NCBI RefSeq assembly: GCF_003966265.1
Contig: NZ_RXNV01000014.1
Coordinates: 34,021-98,020, forward strand
Direction of reading: 5' to 3'
DNA length: 64,000 nt
Source of the DNA: Shewanella atlantica
GTDB taxonomy: Bacteria > Pseudomonadota > Gammaproteobacteria > Enterobacterales > Shewanellaceae
In this document: piece after piece, positions 16,807 to 25,980 of the stretch
How the letters are laid out: every line of letters begins with the position of its first letter
Numbering within the stretch: position 1 is the first letter of the stretch
Notes under the pieces: generated by a model
What the model was told of the DNA's origin: nothing
The model's database searches: none
What the model saw: the letters and a program-made list of their open reading frames with translations, nothing else
Translations under genes and position numbers: made by a program

Positions 16807-16840
16807 AAAAGGTTGATAGCATAAAGCTATCAACCTTTTT
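16807..16840 (+). terminator. Terminator after moaA
   Basis: AAAAGGTTGATAGC (16807-16820) pairs with GCTATCAACCTTTTT (16826-16840); perfect stem, short loop, T-run. The A-rich side would also let it work in the other direction. Confidence 0.9.
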
Positions 16841-16954
16841 TATTGCAGTCCTAAAATCGGCTACCAATATTTATCGCCGCTTTCTTCGCCTGGCTTTTTA
16901 CTGCATGATAGACTGACTATTTACCGTCAATCAACCACGCTGAAACTTGATGCC

Positions 16955-17437
16955 ATGGCTCTATCCCGAAAAAAATGGAACAACGTAATCATTATCGCTT
17001 CCCTGTTAATGATCACTATACTCACTCTATTGGATGACAAAACATCTCAGCTGCCCGAAGATGCCCATCCACTTTTCGATAACACTTCTCCTCTGGCGCA
17101 ACTGCAAGTAAATGAACTCTGGCTCAACAAGGGTAGTAGCAATTGGCAATGCCACCCAAAAATTCTCAATTGTCAGGTATGGGCAAAAGCCTGGAGCGAG
17201 ATACAACTATCTCCACTTGTCGATCAACAAGAGCTGTTTGAACATTCCAGTGCCGACATTCCCAAGGAGGTCATCATAGTTATCGCCAACAGCGAGCAGG
17301 CGCAGCCCTGGAGCTGGTATGAAAAGCTGGGACTACTGAAATCCCCGGCAAATAACTGGTACCTGATCCCTCCCAGCCAAAGAGAGGCGCTTTCACCGGT
17401 CATCAAAATAGCCGCGGCCTCAAATACCGATAGCTAA
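16955..17437 (+). CDS. Conserved hypothetical single-pass membrane protein
   Basis: 160 residues. One hydrophobic segment at about residues 10-27 follows a basic N-terminus (SRKKW), so it is probably anchored in the inner membrane with the rest in the periplasm. Two Cys (WQCHPKILNCQVW) could form a disulphide there. No domain was recognised. It lies just upstream of mutM in the same direction (58 bp gap), a placement I associate with Shewanella genomes. Function unknown. Confidence 0.7.
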   Translation: MALSRKKWNNVIIIASLLMITILTLLDDKTSQLPEDAHPLFDNTSPLAQLQVNELWLNKGSSNWQCHPKILNCQVWAKAWSEIQLSPLVDQQELFEHSSADIPKEVIIVIANSEQAQPWSWYEKLGLLKSPANNWYLIPPSQREALSPVIKIAAASNTDS

Positions 17438-17495
17438 CAATCAAAAAGACGGCTCTTAGTTAGCCTTAACCTTATCGACTTATCCGAGAATGAAT

Positions 17496-18311
17496 ATGCC
17501 TGAATTGCCCGAAGTAGAAGTTACCCGTCAGGGGATCACTCCTCATCTAGTCGATCAACAAGCAACGGCTCTCACAGTTCGTAACGCCAGCCTTCGGTGG
17601 CCGGTACCGGATATCGCCCAGCAGATCGTGGGAGAAACTATTAGAAACGTGCGTCGCAGGGCAAAGTACCTGCTTATCGATACCGATGCTGGCACGACAA
17701 TCGTGCATCTTGGCATGTCAGGAAGCCTGAGAATCGTCTCCAGGAAAACGCCTGTCGAGAAACATGACCATATAGATTTAGAATTGGCCAGCGGCAAAGT
17801 ACTGAGATTTAACGATCCACGTCGCTTCGGTGCCTGGCTATGGTGTGAATTGCCGGAAGAGGCGCATCCACTACTGTCAAAGCTTGGGCCTGAGCCATTG
17901 AAGGATGAGTTTAATCCAGCCTACCTTGAACAGAAATTAAGGGATAAGAAGAAAGCCATTAAGCTCTGTTTGATGGATAACCATATTGTCGTGGGTGTCG
18001 GTAATATCTATGCCAACGAAGCCCTGTTTGCTGCAGGCATTCACCCAGAAATGCAGGCTGGCAAGGTCGACAGCGAGAGGTTGACCATTTTGGTTACCGA
18101 GGTGAAACAGATCTTGGCAAACGCCATCAGGCAGGGTGGAACGACATTGAAAGACTTTACCAATGCCGAAGGAAAGCCGGGATACTTTGCCCAGAAACTT
18201 CATGTTTATGGCCGAGGCGGCGAGACCTGTACCCAGTGTGGCAATCTGCTCAGCGAGATCAAACTGGGACAGAGGGCCACAGTATTTTGTGGCCTATGTC
18301 AGACTAAATGA
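17496..18311 (+). CDS. mutM: Formamidopyrimidine-DNA glycosylase MutM
   Basis: 271-residue base-excision-repair enzyme removing 8-oxoguanine and formamidopyrimidines. The catalytic N-terminus is PELPEVE, with Pro2 as the nucleophile, so the start must be the ATG at 17496, two codons inside the longer frame from 17490. The later K in the LGMSGSLR region, NIYANEALF and the C-terminal zinc finger CTQCGNL...VFCGLCQ are all present. Cytoplasmic, complete. Confidence 0.96.
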   Translation: MPELPEVEVTRQGITPHLVDQQATALTVRNASLRWPVPDIAQQIVGETIRNVRRRAKYLLIDTDAGTTIVHLGMSGSLRIVSRKTPVEKHDHIDLELASGKVLRFNDPRRFGAWLWCELPEEAHPLLSKLGPEPLKDEFNPAYLEQKLRDKKKAIKLCLMDNHIVVGVGNIYANEALFAAGIHPEMQAGKVDSERLTILVTEVKQILANAIRQGGTTLKDFTNAEGKPGYFAQKLHVYGRGGETCTQCGNLLSEIKLGQRATVFCGLCQTK

Positions 18312-18375
18312 CAAAGAAGGACGTTCGCAGGCTCACTGCGAGGGCGCTGCGAGCTGCTTTTAGAACCTAGAGTCT

Positions 18376-18396
18376 AGAGTCTAGCTCCTAGACTCT
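18376..18396. repeat. CTAG-rich inverted repeat between mutM and the Wzi-like gene
   Basis: AGAGTCTAG-CTC-CTAGACTCT, preceded by further AGTCTAG copies from 18367. It sits between convergent genes and ends at the stop of the Wzi-like gene, so it could form a bidirectional hairpin, but neither side has a T-run. A similar CTAG-rich stretch follows glpG (43928-43975). Confidence 0.6.
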
Positions 18397-18397
18397 T

Positions 18398-19891
18398 CTA
18401 AAAACGATACTCGTAGGTACCGAACAGGGTCGCATCGGTTTGTTTGTCTTCGACCTCAAATTCCGATTGAGACACTGTGCCACCGACACTCATCATCCCT
18501 TTCCAGATTGGCATGCGGTAGCTAAGCTCCAGCATTAACAGATCTTCTTTCGCAGGTTGAGGCGCCCAACCATGAGCCGGACTGGATCCATCTTTGTTCA
18601 ATTGTGCATAACGTAACAGTGAGGTGATACCCCGGCTATCCGCAAACTGCCCAATAAGCCCCAGTACATAGACTTTAGCATCGCTTTCATAGGTGCTGCC
18701 ATAGGTCTTGCCGTAATAACGAGAGCCACTCAGGTAATCACCATGCTCATACATGCAGTTGAAGACGTTGTCATCTTCTCCACAAGCGACCATGGTATCT
18801 GTGTACTCGAAAAAGAGCTTGTACTGGGCAGAGTCAAAGTTAAAGCGAGTATCTATACCGGCAGCGTGACCACAATCGACGATATCCCAAGGGGCTGAAC
18901 CTTTGGCATCCTCACAGGTTTTCTCATAATAGACACCAAATGGAATATCGAACCAGGTATCGCTGAAACGGATATCATAACCCGCCATCTGATTACCATA
19001 GTTGGTACAACCCGCCTCACCCGCACCACGACAATCACGCTGACCGGTTATAGACTTTAAGGCACTTTCCCAGGAACACTCCTCCCCTTCACCACAGAAC
19101 TGTGTACTCCAGGAGAAACCTATCTCCAGTTGTCTGAAGGGCCGCAGTGAACTACGGAAGTTCCACAGTAGCGGATTAACGACCGCACGCTCCTCCTCTA
19201 AACGACTCACGCCGGCAGTAAGTGTCCAGGGTCCGAGCCAGGATAACCAGGGGGTTTCAAATGCCGCCGCATTATTACGACTGACCATCACCGAAGGCAA
19301 TGGGCGTGCATTATTAGATCTGTGCAATGACGAGTCGAATCCTGGCCCCCACCATTGCTCTATAGCGCCGGCGCTGAAAATCCAGTTGCCTAAGATAACC
19401 GCCATATAGGAATCATCGAGTCTGAACTCTTTCTCATCACTGGGATCATAGTTGGCAGAAGCCGAAGCCTTAAAGGCAAAGCGATCTCCCATATACTCAT
19501 AAGATGCTTGTAACTCACCCTGCTCACTGTAATCTGAACCAAAATGCTGAAAGCGAGCAGCATCGGTTGCCGCCGCTGCTTTTATTCTCGTATTGCCACG
19601 ATTTTCGACCGCATTTCGGTAATAGTAATTAACCCGGGCGAAGGCCTGTGCTACCGAAGGGGGTAATACCGAAGGCTCAACTTTACTCAGATCCGCACCG
19701 ATACCGGACCACATCAGCGGATAGGTATTAACGGGAACCGTGATCACACCTTCATCGGCAAGAGCCTGAATATCTGCTCGCAGATAGATATCAGAAGTAT
19801 CCACCCAAGGAGCGGATACAGAAATAAAAGAGGTAAATAAGCAAAGTATTGCAAAAGACCACACACTAAATGACTTTAATTTTTCCATCAT
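18398..19891 (-). CDS. Wzi-like outer-membrane capsule-assembly protein
   Basis: About 497 residues with a signal peptide (hydrophobic stretch ending FISVSA) and a beta-barrel-type sequence. Family landmarks of the capsule assembly Wzi group are the N-terminal DTSDIYLRADIQALADEGVI block, GAIEQWWGPGFDSSL and the terminal Phe (TYEYRF). Wzi is an outer-membrane lectin that anchors surface polysaccharide. Several Cys pairs occur in the middle (CGEGEEC, CRGAGEAGC), as usual for this group. The open frame extends to a TTG at 19909 that overlaps the coaD stop; ATG 19891 is preferred. Third gene after hldE and coaD. No capsule cluster is otherwise present. Confidence 0.75.
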   Translation of the reverse strand: MMEKLKSFSVWSFAILCLFTSFISVSAPWVDTSDIYLRADIQALADEGVITVPVNTYPLMWSGIGADLSKVEPSVLPPSVAQAFARVNYYYRNAVENRGNTRIKAAAATDAARFQHFGSDYSEQGELQASYEYMGDRFAFKASASANYDPSDEKEFRLDDSYMAVILGNWIFSAGAIEQWWGPGFDSSLHRSNNARPLPSVMVSRNNAAAFETPWLSWLGPWTLTAGVSRLEEERAVVNPLLWNFRSSLRPFRQLEIGFSWSTQFCGEGEECSWESALKSITGQRDCRGAGEAGCTNYGNQMAGYDIRFSDTWFDIPFGVYYEKTCEDAKGSAPWDIVDCGHAAGIDTRFNFDSAQYKLFFEYTDTMVACGEDDNVFNCMYEHGDYLSGSRYYGKTYGSTYESDAKVYVLGLIGQFADSRGITSLLRYAQLNKDGSSPAHGWAPQPAKEDLLMLELSYRMPIWKGMMSVGGTVSQSEFEVEDKQTDATLFGTYEYRF

Positions 19892-19905
19892 TATGACTTT
19901 CACTC

Positions 19906-20382
19906 TCAACTTTTCGTCATCAGTGCTTTCGCAACTTCGGGGTGAACAAATTGGCTGACGTCACCACCATGATGCGCGACCTCTTTTACCAGGGTCGATG
20001 AGATAAATGAATTCTCTTCTGCGGGAGTTAAAAATACACTTTCCAAGTCTGAGCTTAAACGGCGATTCATGTTCGCCAACTGAAATTCATACTCGAAGTC
20101 AGAAACGGCTCTTAAACCACGGACCAGCACACTTGCCTGCTGCTCCTTGGCAAAATCCACCAGTAAGCCACTAAAACCGACAACCTCAACGTTATCCAGA
20201 TGTGACGTCACCACCCGGAGCAGCTCCACACGCTCCTCCAGAGTGAAGCGCGGCTTCTTAGAGGGGTTGGCAGCAATCCCAATCACCACATGCTTAAACA
20301 GTTTAGCCGCTCGTTCTATGAGGTCGGCGTGACCATTAGTAACAGGATCGAATGTCCCGGGGTATATAGCTCTTGTGTGCAT
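19906..20382 (-). CDS. coaD: Phosphopantetheine adenylyltransferase CoaD
   Basis: 158-residue cytoplasmic enzyme of the penultimate step of coenzyme A synthesis. The nucleotidyltransferase motif YPGTFDPVTNGH (residues 7-18) and the C-terminal ISSTLVKEVA motif are intact, with the R/G-rich RGLRAVSDFEYE in between. It lies between hldE (80 bp upstream) and the Wzi-like gene. Association of coaD with LPS core genes is common in gammaproteobacteria. Confidence 0.96.
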   Translation of the reverse strand: MHTRAIYPGTFDPVTNGHADLIERAAKLFKHVVIGIAANPSKKPRFTLEERVELLRVVTSHLDNVEVVGFSGLLVDFAKEQQASVLVRGLRAVSDFEYEFQLANMNRRLSSDLESVFLTPAEENSFISSTLVKEVAHHGGDVSQFVHPEVAKALMTKS

Positions 20383-20461
20383 AACTAGCCTTTAACACTA
20401 AAATTATAAAAAAATCTCAAAAGGATGATCGGAGCGTTAGCAACTTAAACGGCCTTAGCGA

Positions 20462-21892
20462 TCACTGCTTCGCCATAATATTTTCGATAATCTTAGTCGT
20501 AGAGATCCCATCTTCGAAGCAGAGTACCTTCACGACACCGCCAGCAGCTATGACCTCTTCGCCACCGGCGATCTCCTCTATCTGATAATCACCACCTTTC
20601 ACTAACATATCCGGCAGTAAGTGTGCGATTACCCGCTGCGGGGTATCTTCACTGAAAGGTACTACCCAATCGACCGAAGCCAGGCCTGCAAGTACAGCCA
20701 TACGCCTATCGAGTTGGTTCACCGGTCGACCATCACCTTTGAGACGTTTCACTGAGTCATCATCATTGACCGCCACGATGAGCCTGTCTCCTTGTGCTTT
20801 GGCTTCCTGCAGGTAGCTCACATGACCAGCATGTAATATATCGAAGCAACCGTTAGTCATCACGACACGCTCACCACGCAGTTTTGCCTGTTCAAGTGCA
20901 TAAGCGAGTTGGTCTTCTGAAACAACGCCAAACCCCATCTCACCATGGCTACGGGACAATGCTTCACTCAATTCAACACGACTGATCGTGGAGGTACCGA
21001 GTTTAGCCACAACAATACCCGCGGCAATGTTAGCGATTGCACAAGCCTCGGGAAGCTCACTTCCAGCTGCAAGCGCGGTTGCAAGTGATGCAATCACAGT
21101 ATCCCCCGCCCCTGTCACATCATGGACTTCTCTGGCAACGGTAGGAATGTGCAGCTCATTTTTATCTGAAGTGATGAGCGTCATGCCTTTCTCTGAGCGA
21201 GTCACGAGTAGCGCTTCCAGCTCAAACTCTTCGAGTAGTTTATGCGCTTTTTCAACAAGGTCGGCCTCACAACTTACCTCACCGACGACAAGTTCAAACT
21301 CGCTCATGTTTGGCGTAAGTAGGGTCGCCCCACGATAACGGGAAAAATCGCTGCCTTTAGGGTCGACTAAAACTTTAACCCCTTGAGCCTTGGCCTGCTG
21401 AATAAAAGGCTGGGGATCGACAAGCGCACCTTTAGCATAATCTGATAACACGGCGACTTTGGCAGAACTAAGCTGTTCAGCGGCGACGTTAAGCAAGGCT
21501 TGACTCTCAGCGGCTTGGAAGCCCTCTTCAAAATCGAGACGGATCAGCTGCTGGTTACGGGACATGACCCTTAATTTAGTGATTGTTGGTTTATCGGCAA
21601 CACTGTGCCACTTGGGTTCAACTCCCAGAGCTTGCAAACCGGTAGTTAAAGCATCGGCTGTTTCATCCTGGCCAACAATACCGGCTAAAGATACCTGCCC
21701 GCCCAGTGTCGCAATATTAAGCGCCACGTTAGCCGCTCCACCTGGGCGATCCTCTATCTGGTTTACGCGAACGACAGGCACCGGCGCTTCCGGAGATATA
21801 CGTCCTGTATGCCCTGCCCAGTAACGATCTAGCATGACATCACCGACTACAAGAACCTTCGCTTTTTCAAATGCTGGCAGAGAAACCTTCAT
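20462..21892 (-). CDS. hldE: Bifunctional heptose kinase/adenylyltransferase HldE
   Basis: 476 residues. The N-terminal PfkB-type kinase (about 1-320) phosphorylates heptose-7-phosphate at C1, with DVMLDRYW, RPGGAANVA and the catalytic GAGD in DVTGAGDTV. The C-terminal cytidylyltransferase-like domain (about 345-476) adenylylates it, with TNGCFDILHAGH. The product ADP-heptose feeds hldD and the heptosyltransferases nearby. Full length, first gene of hldE-coaD-wzi-like, divergent from the glycosyltransferase block. Confidence 0.95.
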   Translation of the reverse strand: MKVSLPAFEKAKVLVVGDVMLDRYWAGHTGRISPEAPVPVVRVNQIEDRPGGAANVALNIATLGGQVSLAGIVGQDETADALTTGLQALGVEPKWHSVADKPTITKLRVMSRNQQLIRLDFEEGFQAAESQALLNVAAEQLSSAKVAVLSDYAKGALVDPQPFIQQAKAQGVKVLVDPKGSDFSRYRGATLLTPNMSEFELVVGEVSCEADLVEKAHKLLEEFELEALLVTRSEKGMTLITSDKNELHIPTVAREVHDVTGAGDTVIASLATALAAGSELPEACAIANIAAGIVVAKLGTSTISRVELSEALSRSHGEMGFGVVSEDQLAYALEQAKLRGERVVMTNGCFDILHAGHVSYLQEAKAQGDRLIVAVNDDDSVKRLKGDGRPVNQLDRRMAVLAGLASVDWVVPFSEDTPQRVIAHLLPDMLVKGGDYQIEEIAGGEEVIAAGGVVKVLCFEDGISTTKIIENIMAKQ

Positions 21893-22234
21893 AACACTCT
21901 TATCTATTGCAAAAATAAACCCCGATTGTACCTAATTTTTCTTGCTCCTGTTACCTTTACAGTCTATTTCTGCTACAGACACTTTCTCACGCAACGAGGT
22001 TCAACGGCGCGCCGCCTTGCTCCAGTGAAACAACACGCAAGTAAAAAGACCCTAATGCCAAGGAGTTAACTAAATTCCAATTGGAAAACTGTACCTCCAC
22101 ACACCCAAAAGTACAGATTAAGGGATATAAAACTGATACAATACGCGGCTATTTGTATAGTTTTACAGCTCTCTGTTTATTGCGGTTCATCGCCGTATTA
22201 ACCAGTATCTATATCTATAAACGGTTGTTTTTAT
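21893..22234. other. Intergenic region between hldE and the first heptosyltransferase
   Basis: 342 bp that must hold the divergent promoters of hldE and the heptosyltransferase gene. A TTG-started frame of 62 codons (22081-22269) overlaps the downstream gene and has no ribosome site. No ops/JUMPstart GGCGGTAG element, terminator or RNA gene was seen. Confidence 0.4.
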
Positions 22235-23245
22235 ATGATCAAAAAAGTATTGGTAATTCGACACGATAAAATTGGCGACTTTGTTCTTTTCTGGCCGGCA
22301 TTACACTTGCTTAAGACAGCACTACCTCAAGCCAGTATCGAGGTGTTTGTCGCACCGGCGGTAAAATCGCTGGCTGAAGCCTGTCCATATATCGATCATG
22401 TCATTGTCGATACCGGTGACGATCAAGCCATTAGTGCCGAATTTGCTGCACGCCAATACGATGCGGTTATTGTATCTCTGTCGCAATTCCGTATTTATAA
22501 GATGATCCAGCACCTTGATATTCCCTATAAACTAGCCCCTAAACACAACTGGTATCAGTACTTTTACAAACACAGAGCCGACGCCCAATATAAAAAGGGA
22601 GAGGGCTGCTGGCGTGGTGGCTGTATGCTGGTTGAACACTTTCTGGCTGCACACGATATAACCATTCCCCCCCACCCCACGCAATATTGGGATATGAGTG
22701 CCGAACGTCCAAGGTGGCAGGAGTACTATGGTAAGCAAGATGGTGAAAAGCTCATTTTTGTCCATCCGGGTACCGGAGGGTCATCCGGGAGTCTATCCAC
22801 GGAGACTTTCATAAAGTTACTGGAAAGTGTAGATAGTAAGAGCCGTCATAAATGCAGATTTGTACTGACCTTCAACGGAGATGAAGAGCGCTTAGCCGAG
22901 GAGATACACGCAGGCCTCAATGAAAAAGGGACCAATGCGGTCATGGCTAAACCACTTAACGAGCTCTCAGATTTCGCTAAGTCTATTGTTGCAGCGGATA
23001 TGTTTATAGCGGGTTCTACTGGACCATTACATATCGCAGGCTTACATAACGTTCCTACCGTTGGTTTTTACGCCGGTAGGCGATCGGCGCCGAAAGTGCG
23101 TTGGCAAACATTAACCCAGAGTCATAAGCGTCTGGCCTTTACCCCTCCCATAGGAAAGAAAACGGGACGTAATATGGACTTGATCGATCTGGATGCAGCA
23201 TCGTCTGGGATAGCTGATTTTTTAAATACTCACTATAGTGAATGA
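22235..23245 (+). CDS. Glycosyltransferase family 9 (LPS heptosyltransferase-like)
   Basis: 336-residue cytoplasmic-face enzyme of the heptosyltransferase family, transferring ADP-heptose (or a related sugar) to LPS core. N-terminal VLVIRHDKIGDFVLFWPAL is the acceptor-side GDF motif. The C-terminal donor site has VHPGTGGSSGSL and AGSTGPLHIAGLHNVPTVGFY. Which heptose it adds (waaC, waaF or a later position) cannot be decided by eye. It precedes hldD by about 55 bp in the same direction. Confidence 0.85.
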   Translation: MIKKVLVIRHDKIGDFVLFWPALHLLKTALPQASIEVFVAPAVKSLAEACPYIDHVIVDTGDDQAISAEFAARQYDAVIVSLSQFRIYKMIQHLDIPYKLAPKHNWYQYFYKHRADAQYKKGEGCWRGGCMLVEHFLAAHDITIPPHPTQYWDMSAERPRWQEYYGKQDGEKLIFVHPGTGGSSGSLSTETFIKLLESVDSKSRHKCRFVLTFNGDEERLAEEIHAGLNEKGTNAVMAKPLNELSDFAKSIVAADMFIAGSTGPLHIAGLHNVPTVGFYAGRRSAPKVRWQTLTQSHKRLAFTPPIGKKTGRNMDLIDLDAASSGIADFLNTHYSE

Positions 23246-23302
23246 TATTAAACTCACCGTGATATTCTTCGTTAGAATATCGACATAAATGTGGAATTGA
23301 AT

Positions 23303-24256
23303 ATGATAGTAGTTACCGGTGCAGCAGGCTTTATTGGCAGTAACCTGGTTAAGGCACTTAACCAGCTAGGTCGCAACGACATTATCGCAGTAGATGATCT
23401 CAGTGATGGCACACAGATGTTTAACCTGGCCGATTGCGAAATTGCCGATTATCTGGATAAAGACCAATTTCTGGCACAAATCAAAGCTGGAGAATTTAAC
23501 GGAAAGTTAGAAGTCATCTTCCATCAAGGCGCTTGTTCATCTACCACGGAGTGGGATGGAAAGTTCATGATGGCTAATAATTATGAGTACTCGAAGAGTT
23601 TACTTCATTTTAGCCAAGCTAATAATTGTCAGTTCATTTACGCCTCTTCTGCCTCTGTTTATGGTGGCAGTGAAAAATTTATCGAGCAACGTGAATTCGA
23701 AAAGCCACTGAACGTTTACGCTTACTCTAAGTTCCTCTTTGATCAATACGTCAGGCAGCAGCAACTGACAACCCAAGTTGCCGGATTACGCTACTTCAAT
23801 GTTTACGGTCCACGTGAGCAGCACAAAGGCGGAATGGCCAGCGTCGCGTTCCACTTCAATAATCAAATTAAAGAAAATGAGATCTGTCGACTATTCGCAG
23901 GCATCGATGGTTTTGAAGATGGCCAGCAGTTAAGAGATTTCGTCTACGTTGAAGATGTCGTAAAAGTTAACTTATGGCTTTGGCAGAATCCTGAAACATC
24001 AGGCATTTTTAACTGCGGAACCGGTCAGGCACAAAGCTTTAATGATGTTGCTAATGCGGCAATTAACTATCACGGAAAGGGTAAAATTGAGTACATCCCA
24101 TTTCCCGATAAATTAAAAGGCGCATACCAAAGTTACACCCAAGCAGACCTGACCCAGTTACGTCAGGCGGGTTATACCGATGCCTTTAAGACAGTAGAAC
24201 AAGCGGTACCTGAGTATCTGGATTGGTTAGCTGAGCAGCACTTTATCGGGCAATAA
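23303..24256 (+). CDS. hldD: ADP-L-glycero-D-manno-heptose 6-epimerase HldD
   Basis: 317-residue short-chain dehydrogenase/epimerase making the L,D form of ADP-heptose for LPS core. The NADP-binding start is MIVVTGAAGFIGSN, so the ATG at 23303 is preferred to the in-frame GTG at 23291. Catalytic Ser/Tyr/Lys lie in YASSASVYG and NVYAYSKF, and RYFNVYGPREQHKGGMASV is diagnostic for HldD. Works with HldE. Confidence 0.95.
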   Translation: MIVVTGAAGFIGSNLVKALNQLGRNDIIAVDDLSDGTQMFNLADCEIADYLDKDQFLAQIKAGEFNGKLEVIFHQGACSSTTEWDGKFMMANNYEYSKSLLHFSQANNCQFIYASSASVYGGSEKFIEQREFEKPLNVYAYSKFLFDQYVRQQQLTTQVAGLRYFNVYGPREQHKGGMASVAFHFNNQIKENEICRLFAGIDGFEDGQQLRDFVYVEDVVKVNLWLWQNPETSGIFNCGTGQAQSFNDVANAAINYHGKGKIEYIPFPDKLKGAYQSYTQADLTQLRQAGYTDAFKTVEQAVPEYLDWLAEQHFIGQ

Positions 24257-24292
24257 TACTTCTCGTTAGCCCTTTATTTGCCTATAAACTGT

Positions 24293-24324
24293 GAATATGC
24301 AGGAGGGGAGATTCCTGCATATTC
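24293..24324 (+). terminator. Hairpin after hldD
   Basis: A perfect 12-bp stem GAATATGCAGGA/TCCTGCATATTC with an 8-nt loop, 37 bp past the hldD stop. There is no T-run directly after it, so it may be a weak terminator or an mRNA-stabilising hairpin. Confidence 0.5.
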
Positions 24325-24486
24325 AGAATAAAAGTATTTTTGATTTAGCTAAGAAAGGGTTATTTTACAAAAATCTGTGCATACTATGGCAGCCTCGATA
24401 TCAGGCTGTTTGCAGTATCAGCTGAATCCCAAATAATGAAAACGTTACAATGATAGTTGTAATACTACCTTTAAAAATGGTGTGAA

Positions 24487-24906
24487 ATGTCTAAGAAAGT
24501 ATTAGTTGTTGGTGTGTTTGATCTATTTCATCGTGGCCATGTCGAGTTCTTAAAGAAAGCAGCAAGCTATGGTGACGAACTGATCATCTTAATCAACGGT
24601 GATGAGATGACAGAAAAATACAAAAGGCGCCCAATATATTCAGAGCAAGATAGAGCTACGATCTTGAGCGCTATGTCATGTGTTTCTCTCGTTGAAGTGA
24701 CTGACAGTTTTGACGTCAAACCTATTATCGAAAAACACAACATAGATATCATTGTTCACGGTGATGATTGGGAACATGAATCCTATTTGAAACAGATCCG
24801 TTGTACTGAAGAGTACCTCGAAGAGCACGGAGTTTCACTGGCTTATACTCAATACCATTCGACCGTCAGTACTAGCGCTCTACTCCAAAAAATTAAGGAA
24901 TCATAA
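24487..24906 (+). CDS. Glycerol-phosphate cytidylyltransferase-like protein
   Basis: 139 residues, single nucleotidyltransferase domain with GVFDLFHRGH (residues 8-17; HxGH catalytic site) and YSEQDRATILSAM, the length and layout of TagD/GCT enzymes that make CDP-glycerol from glycerol phosphate and CTP. TagD-type enzymes usually have RYVKGVDEI-like and RTxGISTT tails; here the tail is YHSTVSTSALLQKI. The stop touches the start of the glycerol-1-phosphate dehydrogenase gene. The partner suggests it may use sn-glycerol-1-phosphate instead of the 3-phosphate. Confidence 0.8.
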   Translation: MSKKVLVVGVFDLFHRGHVEFLKKAASYGDELIILINGDEMTEKYKRRPIYSEQDRATILSAMSCVSLVEVTDSFDVKPIIEKHNIDIIVHGDDWEHESYLKQIRCTEEYLEEHGVSLAYTQYHSTVSTSALLQKIKES

Positions 24907-25980
24907 TTGCTTAACCTTATGGACAAACTGAGCACGCGACAACTGGAGTTTCCAGCTCAACTGGTTGTTCAGGAAGGAGCGGTTTCAGAATCTGAACTTT
25001 TATCTACTCACCTCTCTTCAAAAAATGTCTTATTAGCCATTGATGATGGAGTGCTGGAGTTAGCTGAAGTTTCACTGACCAACTTATTCAATAGCCCTAA
25101 CTGTATTACACACTCTATTGCAGCAGCTGATTTTAATAATATTAGCCAAATTGATATCTTGTGTGCTCAGAAACAAATCCAAACAGTCGTCGCTTTTGGT
25201 GGCGGAAAAGTACTCGATGTCTGTAAGCGTCTGGCAACGATTAGAAAAGTTGAGCTCATTGTTATTCCTACCGCGCTTTCGAGTGATTGTATCTCTTCTC
25301 CTGTTGCCGTAATTTTTGATAACACAGGCAAGAAAGCCAGTTTGCCAGCTGCAATCCCCAACTTTATCGTGGTAGATACCCAGCTGTGTGCTAAAGCACC
25401 GATGAGATTAACTCAAGCAGGTGTCGGTGATCTGCTTTCCAACTATTCCGCATTACTGGATATGAAGTATGCAAAGGGTCGTGCAGAAATTGATGGTTTT
25501 TCCTTTTTGCTGGCGAAGTCAGCAGCCAATGAAATCCTCGGTATGGAGAGTAAACCACTCAATGACTTAGCGGTTATCAATCAACTTGCTGAAGGGCTAA
25601 TATTATCGGGTCTTGCAATGGGATTTTCCGGCGACTCAAGGCCCTGTTCCGGAGCAGAGCATCTCATCAGCCATGCTATCGATTATTTTCAGCTAGGCGA
25701 AGGGCTTCATGGAGAACAAGTTGCGTTGGGAACCAAGTTTTGCCACTTTCTCCGAATGGAACTGTCGTTGCCGACTCTGGATCCTCGGGTATTGCCGACC
25801 ATAGATGGCTTCAATATAAAAAGCACTCCATCCTCATTGGGCATAAGCAAAGAAGAGTTTTTTAAAGCCTTATCCCTTGCTCCAGACATGCGTAAAGGGC
25901 GTATTACATTCTTAGAGCATCTACAAGATATACCTCAAGAAACTTTAGAGGCAGCTTATTTCAACGCATTTGAATCTTAA
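24907..25980 (+). CDS. sn-Glycerol-1-phosphate dehydrogenase-like protein
   Basis: 357 residues of the iron/zinc-dependent alcohol dehydrogenase superfamily, EgsA/AraM branch, which reduces dihydroxyacetone phosphate to sn-glycerol-1-phosphate. NAD-binding FGGGKVLDVCKRLA (about residue 98) and IPTALSSDCISSPVAV are typical. Metal ligands are probably Asp in GVGDLLSNYSAL, His in SGAEHLISHAID and His in GLHGEQVALG. The start is TTG 24907: AAGGA lies 7 nt before it, and it abuts the upstream stop. The ATG at 24919 is the alternative. Its stop shares the TTAA sequence with the convergent glycerophosphotransferase-like gene. Bacterial members outside Bacillus are little studied. Confidence 0.8.
   Translation: MLNLMDKLSTRQLEFPAQLVVQEGAVSESELLSTHLSSKNVLLAIDDGVLELAEVSLTNLFNSPNCITHSIAAADFNNISQIDILCAQKQIQTVVAFGGGKVLDVCKRLATIRKVELIVIPTALSSDCISSPVAVIFDNTGKKASLPAAIPNFIVVDTQLCAKAPMRLTQAGVGDLLSNYSALLDMKYAKGRAEIDGFSFLLAKSAANEILGMESKPLNDLAVINQLAEGLILSGLAMGFSGDSRPCSGAEHLISHAIDYFQLGEGLHGEQVALGTKFCHFLRMELSLPTLDPRVLPTIDGFNIKSTPSSLGISKEEFFKALSLAPDMRKGRITFLEHLQDIPQETLEAAYFNAFES

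Noticed and set aside
22081..22269. 62-codon frame before the first heptosyltransferase
   Set aside because: TTG start, no ribosome site, overlaps the 5' end of the real gene and has no recognisable features.
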